Assembly (NCBI GenBank): GCA_964528825.1
Contig: CAZGVB010000003.1
Location: 1 to 64,000, forward strand
From: RGIG5612 sp964528825
GTDB taxonomy: Bacteria; Bacillota; Clostridia; Lachnospirales; Lachnospiraceae
Length of the DNA stretch: 64,000 nucleotides
Direction: 5' to 3'
Shown: piece by piece, positions 53,588 to 62,854 of the stretch
How the letters are laid out: every line of letters starts with the position of its first letter
Position numbering within the stretch: the first letter of the stretch is position 1
Notes under the pieces: generated by a model
Seen by the model: the letters and a program-made list of their open reading frames with translations, nothing else
Told to the model about the DNA's origin: nothing
Database searches by the model: none
Made by a program: the position numbers and the translations under genes

Positions 53588-54652
53588 ATGGCATACAGAG
53601 ATAATACTAAAAAAGTTAGGATAGGCAATATTACGATAGGCGGCGGAAGTCCTATCGCGATACAGTCCATGACAAATACAAAGACCGAGGATATAAAGGC
53701 GACAGTTACGCAGATCAAGGAGCTTGAAGCATGCGGCTGTGATATAGTCAGATGTACAGTCCCCACACCCGAGGCAGCCCTGGCACTTGGAAAGATAAAA
53801 AAACAAATAAGCATACCGCTTGTTGCTGATATACATTTCGATCACAGATTGGCTATCATGGCAATGGAAAACGGGGCAGATAAGATCAGGATCAATCCCG
53901 GTAATATCGGTTCAAATGATAAGATAAGAGCCGTGGTAGATTGCGCCAGGGAAAGAAGTATACCTATAAGGGTAGGTGTTAATTCAGGATCTTTGGAGAA
54001 GCGTATTTTGGAACGATTCCACGGTGTTACGGCAGAGGGAATAGTCCAAAGTGCACTTGAAAACGCGGCTGTTATAGAGGATATGGGATATGACAATATT
54101 GTTATCAGCATAAAAAGCTCTGACATATTGATGACGGCAAAGGCACATGAGCTGATCGCGCAAAGGACAGATCATCCGCTGCATATAGGAATAACCGAAT
54201 CAGGTACGGTATTTTCCGGAAATATAAAATCCGCGGAAGGTCTCGGCATTATCCTATATGCGGGAATAGGCGATACTATAAGGGTCTCTCTTACGGGCGA
54301 TCCGGTGCAGGAAGTTAAGAGCGCCAAGCATATACTTAAAAATCTCGGACTCAGAAAAGGCGGTATTACAGTTATATCCTGCCCGACATGCGGAAGGACA
54401 GAGATAGATCTTATATCTCTTGCAAATAAGGTCGAGGATCTTGCACAGTCTTACGATCTTGATCTGAAGCTTGCGGTTATGGGCTGCATAGTCAATGGAC
54501 CCGGCGAGGCGAAGGAGGCCGATCTTGGGATTGCCGGAGGTAAGGGCTGTGCCATATTGATAAAAAAGGGAGAAATAGTCCGCAAGGTAGATGAAGCCGA
54601 ATTGTTTGAGGCTTTGAAATATGAGCTTGATAATTGGGGTACAGACGATTGA
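53588..54652 (+). CDS. ispG: 4-hydroxy-3-methylbut-2-en-1-yl diphosphate synthase
   Basis: [4Fe-4S] enzyme of the MEP pathway, 354 residues. QSMTNTKTEDIKATVTQI and LVADIHFDH mark the TIM-barrel half; the cluster ligands are in SCPTCGRTEIDL near residue 265 and MGCIVNGPGEAKEADLGIAGG near residue 298. It is the short Gram-positive form without the plant-type insert. The final TGA overlaps a candidate TTG start of polC. Confidence 0.96.
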   Translation: MAYRDNTKKVRIGNITIGGGSPIAIQSMTNTKTEDIKATVTQIKELEACGCDIVRCTVPTPEAALALGKIKKQISIPLVADIHFDHRLAIMAMENGADKIRINPGNIGSNDKIRAVVDCARERSIPIRVGVNSGSLEKRILERFHGVTAEGIVQSALENAAVIEDMGYDNIVISIKSSDILMTAKAHELIAQRTDHPLHIGITESGTVFSGNIKSAEGLGIILYAGIGDTIRVSLTGDPVQEVKSAKHILKNLGLRKGGITVISCPTCGRTEIDLISLANKVEDLAQSYDLDLKLAVMGCIVNGPGEAKEADLGIAGGKGCAILIKKGEIVRKVDEAELFEALKYELDNWGTDD

Positions 54653-57600
54653 ACAGATTTTTTGAGGTTTTCAGGATAGATCCGGCCGATAGGCAGAATG
54701 AAGATATAATAGGAAAATTAGAGATTAAAAGGATCACCAGAATCGATAAAGACGGCATATTGCGTGTAAGGACATGCTGCGACAGTGAAATAGATGAAAA
54801 ATATATAGATCATGCGGAAAGATTGGTATCTGAAAAGGTATTGCATGGTCTGATGCGTGTTCAGATAATAAATGAATTAAGCCAGGCTGCAGATATATCT
54901 GAAGAGAAAACCGATATATCGAGAACTGTTTCGGCTGATAAGGAAATACCAGATTCAATAGATAAGAAAGTACCCGGAGAGAACAAAAATAAGCCGACTG
55001 CCGCAACACCTGAGGATTCATATTATGACGAAATGGGATATGAGTATATAGATGCGGCTGAATTGTACGGCGGCAATCAGGATACATTTGGGTCATCAGC
55101 AAATACAGCAAGGTCACAAGCTGCCGGATCTGTCGGCTCTAAGGCGGCATATTCGAAAAAGAAATATACAAAAAAGAAAAAGGAAGCGGACCCGGGAATG
55201 ATCTACGGCAGATCATTTGACGGTGAGAGTATGCCCATAAGCGATATCATAGGTGACATGCGCCAGGTTATCATTGACGGCGATATATGTGAAAATGAGC
55301 TTACGATCACAAAAAATGAATTCAAGATATTAAAGGTTGCCGTTACGGATTATAAGGACAGCATCTATTTAAAGATCTTTTTGGCGGAAGGTGAGGAGAA
55401 TCTCAAAAATACACTTTCCATCGGAACCCATGTAAGGGTATGCGGTAAGGTGGAATATGATAATTATGAAGGCGAGATAATGATCAGCCGGGTGGAGGGC
55501 ATTAAGATAATCGATAAGCCGTTCTTCGACCGGGAGGATAAAGCACCGATAAAGAGAGTGGAGCTTCACCTTCATACGACATATTCAGATATGGATGCAA
55601 CGACAAATATCGAGAAATTGTTAAGCAAAGCCGCAGGGTGGGGACATAAAGCGATCGCGATCACCGACCATGGGGTAGTTCAGGCATTCCCGCCGGCATT
55701 TCATGCGCTTGAGGATCTGAAAAGAGAATACAAGAAAAAGGATAAGGAGCTGGATCTTAAGCTCATATACGGCTGTGAGGGATATCTTGTGGATGATGAC
55801 GATGATCCTATCCTTCCAAATGGCGACGAAGACGTGGAAATATACAGAGTAAATGAGGATGGCAAATTCGTTTATCCCGATACTCAGACCGAAACAAAGA
55901 TAAATGCCGTAAAAAAGAAAAAATATTATCACATCATACTTCTGGCAGCTAATGAAACGGGAAGGATAAATCTTTACAGGCTCATTTCATTTTCTCATAT
56001 AAATTATTTCAATCGCAGGCCGCGTATTCCAAGGAGTGTATTAAAAAGATACAGAGAGGGCATCATAGTAGGCTCAGCCTGTGTGGCAGGCGAAATAATG
56101 GACGGTATACTTTCGGGCGCAAGTGAAGAGCGCCTTAAATACCTTACATCCTTTTATGATTATCTTGAGATACAGCCTACAGGCAATAATGAATTCCTTA
56201 TACGCAATTATGAAAATAATGCAAAAGGCCATAAGATTAAGGATATTGAGGGACTTCGCGATCTCAACAGAAGAGTGCTGCAGCTTGGTGATACCTATGA
56301 TAAAAAAGTATGTGCTACGGGGGATGTACATTTTCTCAATCCTGAGGATGAGGTCTTTAGACGCATCATCCTTGACGCGCAAAAATTTCCGGATGCCGAT
56401 ATGCAGCCGCCGCTTTATTTCCGTACAACGGAGGAGATGCTTGAAGAGTTTTCTTACCTTGGCGAGGAGAGGGCAAGAGAGGTTGTTATCACGAATACCA
56501 ACCTCATAGCCGATATGATCGAATATATCGAGCCCGTAAGACCGGATAAGTGTCCGCCGGATATTGATAATTGTGAAGAAAAGCTCAGCAGCATGGTCTA
56601 TGAAAATGCAAAGAAGATGTATGGTGACCCTCTGCCGCCTATCGTTAAGGCCAGAGCGGAGCGAGAGCTTAATTCTATTATCTCAAATGGATATGCCGTG
56701 CTTTATATCATCGCCATGGAGCTGGTTACGAAATCGGTAAGTGACGGCTATCTTGTAGGGTCACGAGGCTCTGTAGGCTCTTCCTTTGTCGCTACAATGG
56801 CTAATATTACGGAGGTCAACCCCTTAAGTCCGCATTACAGATGCGATAATTGTAAATACAGTGATTTCGATTCACCGGAGGTACGTGCGTTTTCAGGAGG
56901 CGCCGGATGCGATATGCCGGATAAGATATGCCCTGTCTGCGGCAAAGAATTGATAAAGGACGGGTTTGATATCCCGTTTGAGACATTCATGGGCTTTGCG
57001 GGTGATAAGGAACCTGATATAGACTTAAACTTTTCCGGCGAATATCAGGCAAGGGCGCACGCTTATACAGAGGAGCTTTTCGGAAGAGGGCATACATTCA
57101 GGGCGGGCACTATGTCTGCATTGCAGGATAAGACGGTATACGGCTATGTGAAGGGATATATCTCACATCACAACAGGAATTTCAGAAAATGTGAGATCAA
57201 CAGGATAGTAAAGGGCTGTGTGGGCGTAAAGAGAAGCACAGGCCAGCATCCGGGAGGAATTGTTGTCCTTCCGCATGGTGAGGAAATATATTCTTTTACT
57301 CCTATACAGCATCCTTCAAATGATTCAAGCAAGGGCATCATAACGACACATTTCGAATATCACAGCATCGATCACAACCTTTTAAAGCTGGATGAGCTCG
57401 GACATGATGATCCTACAATGATAAAGATGCTTGAGGATATCACGGGATTTTCGGCAAGATCCGTAAGGCTCGACGATCCTGCAGTAATGTCATTATTTGA
57501 TAATATAAAGGCATTGAAGCTAAAGGGCGAGGATGTGGACGGATATGATCTCGGAACACTCGGTATACCGGAATTCGGAACAGATTTCGTAATGGGAATG

Positions 57601-58500
57601 CTCAAGGATACGAAGCCTAAGAACTTCTCGGATCTTGTACGCATTGCCGGACTCTCTCACGGCACGGATGTATGGCTAAATAATGCACAGACACTTGTAA
57701 AGGAAGGCACGGCGACACTTTCGAATTGCATTTGCACAAGAGATGATATCATGACATATCTGATACATATGAATCTCGAACCGTCGATGGCATTCGATAT
57801 CATGGAAAATGTCAGAAAGGGTAAAGTCGCGAAGGCTAAGGGTACCAATGATAAGGTCGCTGAAAAATGGAGTAAATGGAAAGAGGCTATGAAGGAGCAT
57901 AATGTGCCTGATTGGTATCTTTCATCATGTGAAAAGATCCAGTATATGTTTCCAAAGGCTCACGCTGTCGCTTATGTCATGATGGCATATAGGATCGCCT
58001 ATTACAAGATCTATTATCCGTTAGCTTATTATGCCGCCTTTTTCAGTATCAGGGCATCTGCATTCAATTATGAGCTGATGTGTCAGGGTGAGGAGCATAT
58101 GAAGGAGGAAATGGAGCTGATAAAAAGAAGGATGGCATCGGGAGAGGCATCACCGAAGGACGAAAGTACGTTAAGGGATATGAAGAGTGTCCTGGAAATG
58201 TATGAAAGAGGCTTTGAATTTATGCCGATAGATATCTACAGGGCTAAGGCAACAAGATTTCAGGTTATAGATAATAAATTAATGCCGTCATTTATGTCAC
58301 TTGACGGCATGGGAGAAACGGCAGCCGAGTCCCTTGAGTCAGCTGCAAAGGAAGGAAAATTCAATTCAAGAGAGGATATAAAGATAAGAGCAAAAATATC
58401 ATCTACAATGGTCGATAAGATGAACAGCTTAGGCCTTCTCGGCAGCCTTCCCGTATCAAGTCAGATATCGTTTGAGGATTTATTTAAAATCAGCTTTTAA
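54649..58500 (+). CDS. polC: DNA polymerase III alpha subunit PolC type, without exonuclease domain
   Basis: Replicative polymerase of about 1283 residues. An N-terminal region with a disordered acidic/lysine-rich linker (about 75-180) leads to an OB fold (about 200-295). The PHP domain starts near 304 (ELHLHTTYSDMD) and resumes after residue 420 (YYHIILLAAN). Zn-type cysteines and the catalytic PDIDLNFSG near 789 follow, with the C-terminal fingers and thumb. Bacillus subtilis PolC is 1437 residues and has a DEDDh exonuclease inside the PHP domain (FDxETTG motif). Here about 50 residues of acidic filler (VDDDDDPILPNGDEDVEIY) replace it. TTG 54649 overlaps the ispG stop; TTG 54634 is possible. 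Confidence 0.92.
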   Translation: MNRFFEVFRIDPADRQNEDIIGKLEIKRITRIDKDGILRVRTCCDSEIDEKYIDHAERLVSEKVLHGLMRVQIINELSQAADISEEKTDISRTVSADKEIPDSIDKKVPGENKNKPTAATPEDSYYDEMGYEYIDAAELYGGNQDTFGSSANTARSQAAGSVGSKAAYSKKKYTKKKKEADPGMIYGRSFDGESMPISDIIGDMRQVIIDGDICENELTITKNEFKILKVAVTDYKDSIYLKIFLAEGEENLKNTLSIGTHVRVCGKVEYDNYEGEIMISRVEGIKIIDKPFFDREDKAPIKRVELHLHTTYSDMDATTNIEKLLSKAAGWGHKAIAITDHGVVQAFPPAFHALEDLKREYKKKDKELDLKLIYGCEGYLVDDDDDPILPNGDEDVEIYRVNEDGKFVYPDTQTETKINAVKKKKYYHIILLAANETGRINLYRLISFSHINYFNRRPRIPRSVLKRYREGIIVGSACVAGEIMDGILSGASEERLKYLTSFYDYLEIQPTGNNEFLIRNYENNAKGHKIKDIEGLRDLNRRVLQLGDTYDKKVCATGDVHFLNPEDEVFRRIILDAQKFPDADMQPPLYFRTTEEMLEEFSYLGEERAREVVITNTNLIADMIEYIEPVRPDKCPPDIDNCEEKLSSMVYENAKKMYGDPLPPIVKARAERELNSIISNGYAVLYIIAMELVTKSVSDGYLVGSRGSVGSSFVATMANITEVNPLSPHYRCDNCKYSDFDSPEVRAFSGGAGCDMPDKICPVCGKELIKDGFDIPFETFMGFAGDKEPDIDLNFSGEYQARAHAYTEELFGRGHTFRAGTMSALQDKTVYGYVKGYISHHNRNFRKCEINRIVKGCVGVKRSTGQHPGGIVVLPHGEEIYSFTPIQHPSNDSSKGIITTHFEYHSIDHNLLKLDELGHDDPTMIKMLEDITGFSARSVRLDDPAVMSLFDNIKALKLKGEDVDGYDLGTLGIPEFGTDFVMGMLKDTKPKNFSDLVRIAGLSHGTDVWLNNAQTLVKEGTATLSNCICTRDDIMTYLIHMNLEPSMAFDIMENVRKGKVAKAKGTNDKVAEKWSKWKEAMKEHNVPDWYLSSCEKIQYMFPKAHAVAYVMMAYRIAYYKIYYPLAYYAAFFSIRASAFNYELMCQGEEHMKEEMELIKRRMASGEASPKDESTLRDMKSVLEMYERGFEFMPIDIYRAKATRFQVIDNKLMPSFMSLDGMGETAAESLESAAKEGKFNSREDIKIRAKISSTMVDKMNSLGLLGSLPVSSQISFEDLFKISF

Positions 58501-58569
58501 TATAATCCGTAAAATGGTAAGCTAATACAAATTGATTTAGACCTGTTCTATGCAGAAAAGAGGTAAAAG

Positions 58570-59370
58570 ATGCTTAGTATTAATCAATCCAAGTGTATTC
58601 AATGCGAAGAGTGCATAAATGATTGCCACAGGAAGGCACTTTCCATGGAAGGGGATCGTATTATTCACAATCCTGATATCTGTATGTGGTGCGGACATTG
58701 CTTGGCAGTATGCCCCAGAGACTGCATTATCATAGACGGCGACGGATATGATTGCGAGGAAGTGGAGGATCTCGGCTTTGCACCGCTTCCGACCAAGGCC
58801 CAGATGCGCAATATGATACTTGCAAGACGCAGCATAAGAAGATTTTTGGACGAGCCTGTATCTGCGGAAGATATAGATATGATACTGGAGGCCGGAAAAT
58901 ATTCACCCACGGGAATGAATCTGCAAGGGAATGCATTTGTACTTGTATATGGTGAAAGTGTTGCTTCTCTTGCTGCGGATTCTGTTGCCGCGTTTGAAAG
59001 ACTTATTGCAGCTGGAAGAATAGATGAGGATAATATCGCAAGATATAAGAAGCTTTGCGATGATCATAATGCTGACGGAAAGGACGAGATATATTATTCG
59101 GCGCCGCTGATCATATTTGTCTTTGCAGATACCGAGGCTGACGGAGCCATAGCAGCATCAACTATGAGCATGATGGCACAGTCACTAAAGCTCGGGACTT
59201 GTTTTGAAAGAATTCCGGTATGCGCATATGATGACGAGTTATTTGCAGAGAAGTGGGAGGGCGTTACCGGCAAGAAATGCATATTATGCCTTGCTGTCGG
59301 CAAACCTGAGCCTGAATATTTCTGTTCTGTACCAAGGAAAGATCCGATAGTGATCGTTAAGGAGGATTAA
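58570..59370 (+). CDS. Nitroreductase family protein with N-terminal ferredoxin domain
   Basis: A 266-residue fusion. Residues 1-60 carry two [4Fe-4S] motifs, CIQCEECINDCHR (the last C-P position replaced by His) and CMWCGHCLAVCPRDC. Residues from about 78 form an FMN nitroreductase domain beginning ARRSIRRFLDEPV. GKYSPTGMN and LGTCFERIP are family blocks. It is a flavin oxidoreductase able to take electrons from its own clusters. The substrate is unknown. ATG 58570 follows AAGAGG; the downstream MoaE-like gene begins at once. Confidence 0.88.
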   Translation: MLSINQSKCIQCEECINDCHRKALSMEGDRIIHNPDICMWCGHCLAVCPRDCIIIDGDGYDCEEVEDLGFAPLPTKAQMRNMILARRSIRRFLDEPVSAEDIDMILEAGKYSPTGMNLQGNAFVLVYGESVASLAADSVAAFERLIAAGRIDEDNIARYKKLCDDHNADGKDEIYYSAPLIIFVFADTEADGAIAASTMSMMAQSLKLGTCFERIPVCAYDDELFAEKWEGVTGKKCILCLAVGKPEPEYFCSVPRKDPIVIVKED

Positions 59371-59772
59371 ATGCTGATTAAGAGTAATGAGGCGCCATCA
59401 CTTGATAGCCTTTTGGCGGAGGCAAAGGCCTCGGAAAACGGAACAAAGTGCGGCATGTTCCTGACACATTGCGGTGTGGTCAGGGTAGATGCAAGGTCGA
59501 AGGTAAGAGAAGGAAATGCAGAGGCGATGCCTGTTTGCGGAATGCGATTTTCATATGATGAGGAAAAAGTGAATTCGGCAATAGAAAAAGCATATCATAT
59601 GAATGGTATTTATCATATCAGAGTATGGCTGGCAAACGGGTCTCTTAAGGTCGGTGACGATATAATGAGAGTACTTGTAGGCGGAGATATCAGACCGAAT
59701 GTGATCGAATGCCTGAATACACTTGTCGGAGAGATAAAGAGCTCATGTGTAAGTGAGACCGAGCTGTATTGA
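59371..59772 (+). CDS. MoaE-like protein (molybdopterin synthase catalytic subunit family)
   Basis: A 133-residue protein resembling the MoaE-like proteins of Lachnospiraceae. CGMFLTHCGVVR near residue 28 matches the MoaE opening, and GMRFSYDEEKV near 57, YHIRVWLANGSLKVGDDIMRVLVGGDIR near 83, and the C-terminal lysine-rich segment also fit. The HHR motif of true MoaE is replaced by YHIR and the C-terminal WKxE by CVSETELY, so catalysis is doubtful. The gene is adjacent to a ferredoxin-nitroreductase. It may help make molybdopterin for the transhydroxylase, but no other moa genes are in the window. Confidence 0.65.
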   Translation: MLIKSNEAPSLDSLLAEAKASENGTKCGMFLTHCGVVRVDARSKVREGNAEAMPVCGMRFSYDEEKVNSAIEKAYHMNGIYHIRVWLANGSLKVGDDIMRVLVGGDIRPNVIECLNTLVGEIKSSCVSETELY

Positions 59773-59813
59773 ACTATCAAAAATATCGGCAGTCAAAAGC
59801 AGGAAGATATAAA

Positions 59814-60632
59814 ATGAATGAAAAAGAATTAAGACAAACAGCAAATGAAGTGAGAAAAGGTATCATCACCTCCATATATGCGGCAAATTCGGGACATCCG
59901 GGAGGCTCACTTTCAGCCGCAGATATCCTTACATACCTTTATTTTGAAGAGATGAATATAGATCCGAAGTATCCGGATGATCCGGATCGTGACAGATTTG
60001 TATTATCAAAGGGACATGCCGCTCCGGCTCTTTATTCGGTATTGGCATGCAGGGGATATTTCCCGTATGAAGAGCTGAAAGGACTTAGGCATATAGGCTC
60101 ATATCTTCAGGGACATCCGGATATGAAGCATATACCGGGAGTTGATATGTCCACAGGCTCCCTGGGGCAGGGATTGTCGGCAGCTGCCGGCATGGCTCTT
60201 TCGGCAAAGCTCAGAAAAAGGGATTACAGGGTATATGCGATCCTGGGAGACGGCGAGATCCAGGAAGGACAGATATGGGAAGCTGCCATGTTCTCCGGAC
60301 ACAGGAAGCTGGATAATCTTGTTGTTATCGTAGACAATAACAATCTTCAGATCGACGGCGAGATCGGTAATGTATGCTCACCTTATCCAATTGATCAGAA
60401 GTTTACAGCCTTTAATTTTAAAGTCTTAAATATAGACGGCCATGATTTCGCTCAGATAGGAGCTGCGTTAAAGACAGCAAGGGAGACAAAGGGTCGTCCT
60501 ACGGCTATCATTGCAAAAACCATTAAGGGAAAGGGAATATCCTTCATGGAAAACAATGCAGGTTGGCACGGAAAAGCTCCAAATGACGAACAATTTAAGG
60601 CCGCTATGGAGGAACTTGATAAAAATAATTAA
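59814..60632 (+). CDS. Transketolase, N-terminal subunit
   Basis: First half of a split transketolase, 272 residues, holding the thiamine-diphosphate site: SGHPGGSLSAADIL near residue 24, SKGHAAPALYS near 66, GDGEIQEGQIWEA near 147 and the metal Asn segment VDNNNLQIDGEIG near 175. ATG 59814 follows AGGAAG; the frame extends to a TTG at 59769 without support. It pairs with the next gene 26 bases downstream to move two-carbon units in the pentose phosphate pathway. Confidence 0.93.
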   Translation: MNEKELRQTANEVRKGIITSIYAANSGHPGGSLSAADILTYLYFEEMNIDPKYPDDPDRDRFVLSKGHAAPALYSVLACRGYFPYEELKGLRHIGSYLQGHPDMKHIPGVDMSTGSLGQGLSAAAGMALSAKLRKRDYRVYAILGDGEIQEGQIWEAAMFSGHRKLDNLVVIVDNNNLQIDGEIGNVCSPYPIDQKFTAFNFKVLNIDGHDFAQIGAALKTARETKGRPTAIIAKTIKGKGISFMENNAGWHGKAPNDEQFKAAMEELDKNN

Positions 60633-60658
60633 CAGCACATTTATAGAATGGAGACTTT

Positions 60659-61609
60659 ATGAAAATAGATTTGTCCGGAAATAAGAGATCTGCTACAAGA
60701 GAAAGCTATGCCAAGGAGCTTGTGGCGCTCGGAAAAGAGCATGACGACCTCTATGTATTGGATGCCGATCTCGCAGGGGCTACCAAGACATCAGTATTCC
60801 AAAAAGAGTTCCCTGACAGACATATCGATTGCGGGATAGCCGAGGCAGATATGATGGGTATTGCGGCGGGTATGTCGACGACGGGCATTATTCCGTTCGC
60901 ATCAACCTTCGCTATGTTTGCCGCCGGAAGGGCCTATGAGCAGATAAGAAATTCTATAGGATATCCGCATCTGAATGTCAAGATCGCTGCTACTCATGCG
61001 GGTATCTCGGTAGGTGAGGACGGTGCGACGCATCAATGCTGCGAGGATATTGCTCTTATGAGGACCATACCGGGCATGGTAGTGCTGAATCCATGCGACG
61101 AGGTTGAGGCAAGAGCCGCGATCCGTGCCGCATATTTATATAAAGGACCGGTCTATATAAGACTCGGAAGGCTTGCCATACCTGTCATTTTTGATGAAGA
61201 TGATTATTCCTTTGAGATCGGTAAAGGAATTCTTCTCAAAGAAGGAAAAGATATCACTATATTTGCCACGGGACTTGAAGTATATGAATCTCTTATCGCT
61301 GCGCAAATGCTTGAGAAGGACGGCATCAATGCAGAGGTTATAGATATCCATACTATCAAACCTATTGACAGAGACATTATTACCGAAAGCCTCAAAAAAA
61401 CAGGCAGGGCAGTGACAGTAGAGGAGCATTCCGTCATAGGAGGCCTGTATGGTGCGGTCTGTGAGGTGGCAGCATCAGAATGTCCTTGCCATATCGAAGC
61501 GATCGGCATCAATGATACATTCGGTCATTCCGGTCCCGCAAAGGATCTTATAAAGGAATTCGGGCTGGACGGCGAGAGCGTATATAACAAAATAAAAAAT
61601 CTTTTTTAG
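60659..61609 (+). CDS. Transketolase, C-terminal subunit
   Basis: Second half of the split transketolase, 316 residues, with the pyrimidine-binding domain (CGIAEADMMGIAAGMSTTG near residue 59, GEDGATHQCCEDIALMRT near 120) and the C-terminal transketolase domain (EEHSVIGGLYGAVCE near 258). DXP synthase-like proteins are similar, but size and the paired N-terminal gene fix the call. ATG 60659 follows GGAG. Confidence 0.93.
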   Translation: MKIDLSGNKRSATRESYAKELVALGKEHDDLYVLDADLAGATKTSVFQKEFPDRHIDCGIAEADMMGIAAGMSTTGIIPFASTFAMFAAGRAYEQIRNSIGYPHLNVKIAATHAGISVGEDGATHQCCEDIALMRTIPGMVVLNPCDEVEARAAIRAAYLYKGPVYIRLGRLAIPVIFDEDDYSFEIGKGILLKEGKDITIFATGLEVYESLIAAQMLEKDGINAEVIDIHTIKPIDRDIITESLKKTGRAVTVEEHSVIGGLYGAVCEVAASECPCHIEAIGINDTFGHSGPAKDLIKEFGLDGESVYNKIKNLF

Positions 61610-61682
61610 GATTTTAAAAAGAGCAATATATGATAAAATCCGAAGAGTAGTATTGTTTCATCGGCAATTGGGGGATACTGAA

Positions 61683-62318
61683 ATGAACAAGGATGCTGCT
61701 GATCCGGTAATGGATATGAATGACGATATTTATGAGAAGGCCGCGTATGCACAATCTCTGATTGACGGGGCACGGATCGCAACAAGCGATCTGCTGAATG
61801 ATGCCATAGATTATTTTGAGCCCATGCAGGTTACATATGACGAATATTCACTGATCCGTGAAGAGAAGATCCCCGGGCTTGACCAAAGGTTTTCAGGATT
61901 TCTTATAGGCGGAATTATCAGCCTTGCGCTGGGTATATTGACGCAGCTTGCCGTAAGTGCTCTTTCCCGGATAGATTTTTTGTCTGATATTATGAAAAGA
62001 GTACCTATCAGCACTGTACATAATATATGTTTGGTACTCATTATCCTCGGCATTTTATTGATCGCAGCCAAGATCATTATAGAGGTGATAAGGCTGATAT
62101 TGCTCAGAAGATACGATATGCAGATGGAAGAGCTTGAGGAGCGTCTTGATATATTTTATCGAAAATCCGAATTCGTAAATGTGATCGGTCTTGAATATAC
62201 GGATCCGAATATACTTAGGACTTTACTCTCCTATGTCTTATCCGGAAGAGCCAACATCCTGAGCGAGGCCATAAATTGCTATTTATTTGACAAAGCGACA
62301 AATGACTCCGATGAGTAA
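61683..62318 (+). CDS. Two-helix membrane protein of unknown function
   Basis: An unrecognised 211-residue protein. Residues 1-70 are acidic and helical, two hydrophobic segments lie at about 76-97 and 113-140, and the rest is hydrophilic with coiled-coil-like pattern (YDMQMEELEERLDIFYRKSE). ATG 61683 is chosen after GGGGGATA. No conserved motif is recognisable. It sits alone between transketolase and a thioesterase gene. Confidence 0.7.
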   Translation: MNKDAADPVMDMNDDIYEKAAYAQSLIDGARIATSDLLNDAIDYFEPMQVTYDEYSLIREEKIPGLDQRFSGFLIGGIISLALGILTQLAVSALSRIDFLSDIMKRVPISTVHNICLVLIILGILLIAAKIIIEVIRLILLRRYDMQMEELEERLDIFYRKSEFVNVIGLEYTDPNILRTLLSYVLSGRANILSEAINCYLFDKATNDSDE

Positions 62319-62356
62319 AAATATGATCAGGATCTGGAAAGTAAGCATTTGAAAAT

Positions 62357-62803
62357 ATGACATTTAAGGAAAAAGTTGAGGAGACGCTTGCCTCTCACGA
62401 AAATAACGGTGCAAAAAAGAGGATCATCGCAGATTTGCATATCAAGGTAGGCAAGTGCGATGACGAGGCCTGCTCATGGGCAGATTTTAAATATAAAAAG
62501 CAGGAAAAATATTTTAATCCTTACGGCAGTATACACGGAGGGATAGCCTGTGTCATCGCGGATACATGCATGGGAACGGCTATATATGCGGCAACGGGCA
62601 TATTTCCGTCCACGTCGGACATGTCATTGAGCTACCTGAGTCCTATGTCCGGTGATGAGTTTGGGATACATGTGAAGATATTGCATATCGGGTCGCATCT
62701 GGTATCCGCATCCTGTGAGATATCAGACCAAGATGACGGCAAGCTTTGCGTATGTGTTATGGCAAGATTTTATCTTGTGAGAGAAAATATACTTGATGAA
62801 TAA
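62357..62803 (+). CDS. PaaI-type hotdog-fold thioesterase
   Basis: A 148-residue single hotdog-fold protein. The core helix segment NPYGSIHGGIACVIADTCMGTA is at residues 54-75, with GSIHGG being the usual active-site loop of PaaI/YdiI-like thioesterases and the following Asp the likely catalytic residue. SDMSLSYLSPM and the C-terminal strand KLCVCVMARFYLV complete the fold. It probably hydrolyses an aromatic or short acyl-CoA. The ribosome site is weak. Confidence 0.8.
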   Translation: MTFKEKVEETLASHENNGAKKRIIADLHIKVGKCDDEACSWADFKYKKQEKYFNPYGSIHGGIACVIADTCMGTAIYAATGIFPSTSDMSLSYLSPMSGDEFGIHVKILHIGSHLVSASCEISDQDDGKLCVCVMARFYLVRENILDE

Positions 62804-62854
62804 TGATCTTCGAGCCTGAAGATGCTTAGAAATATCAATTTTAAAGGAGAAAAA

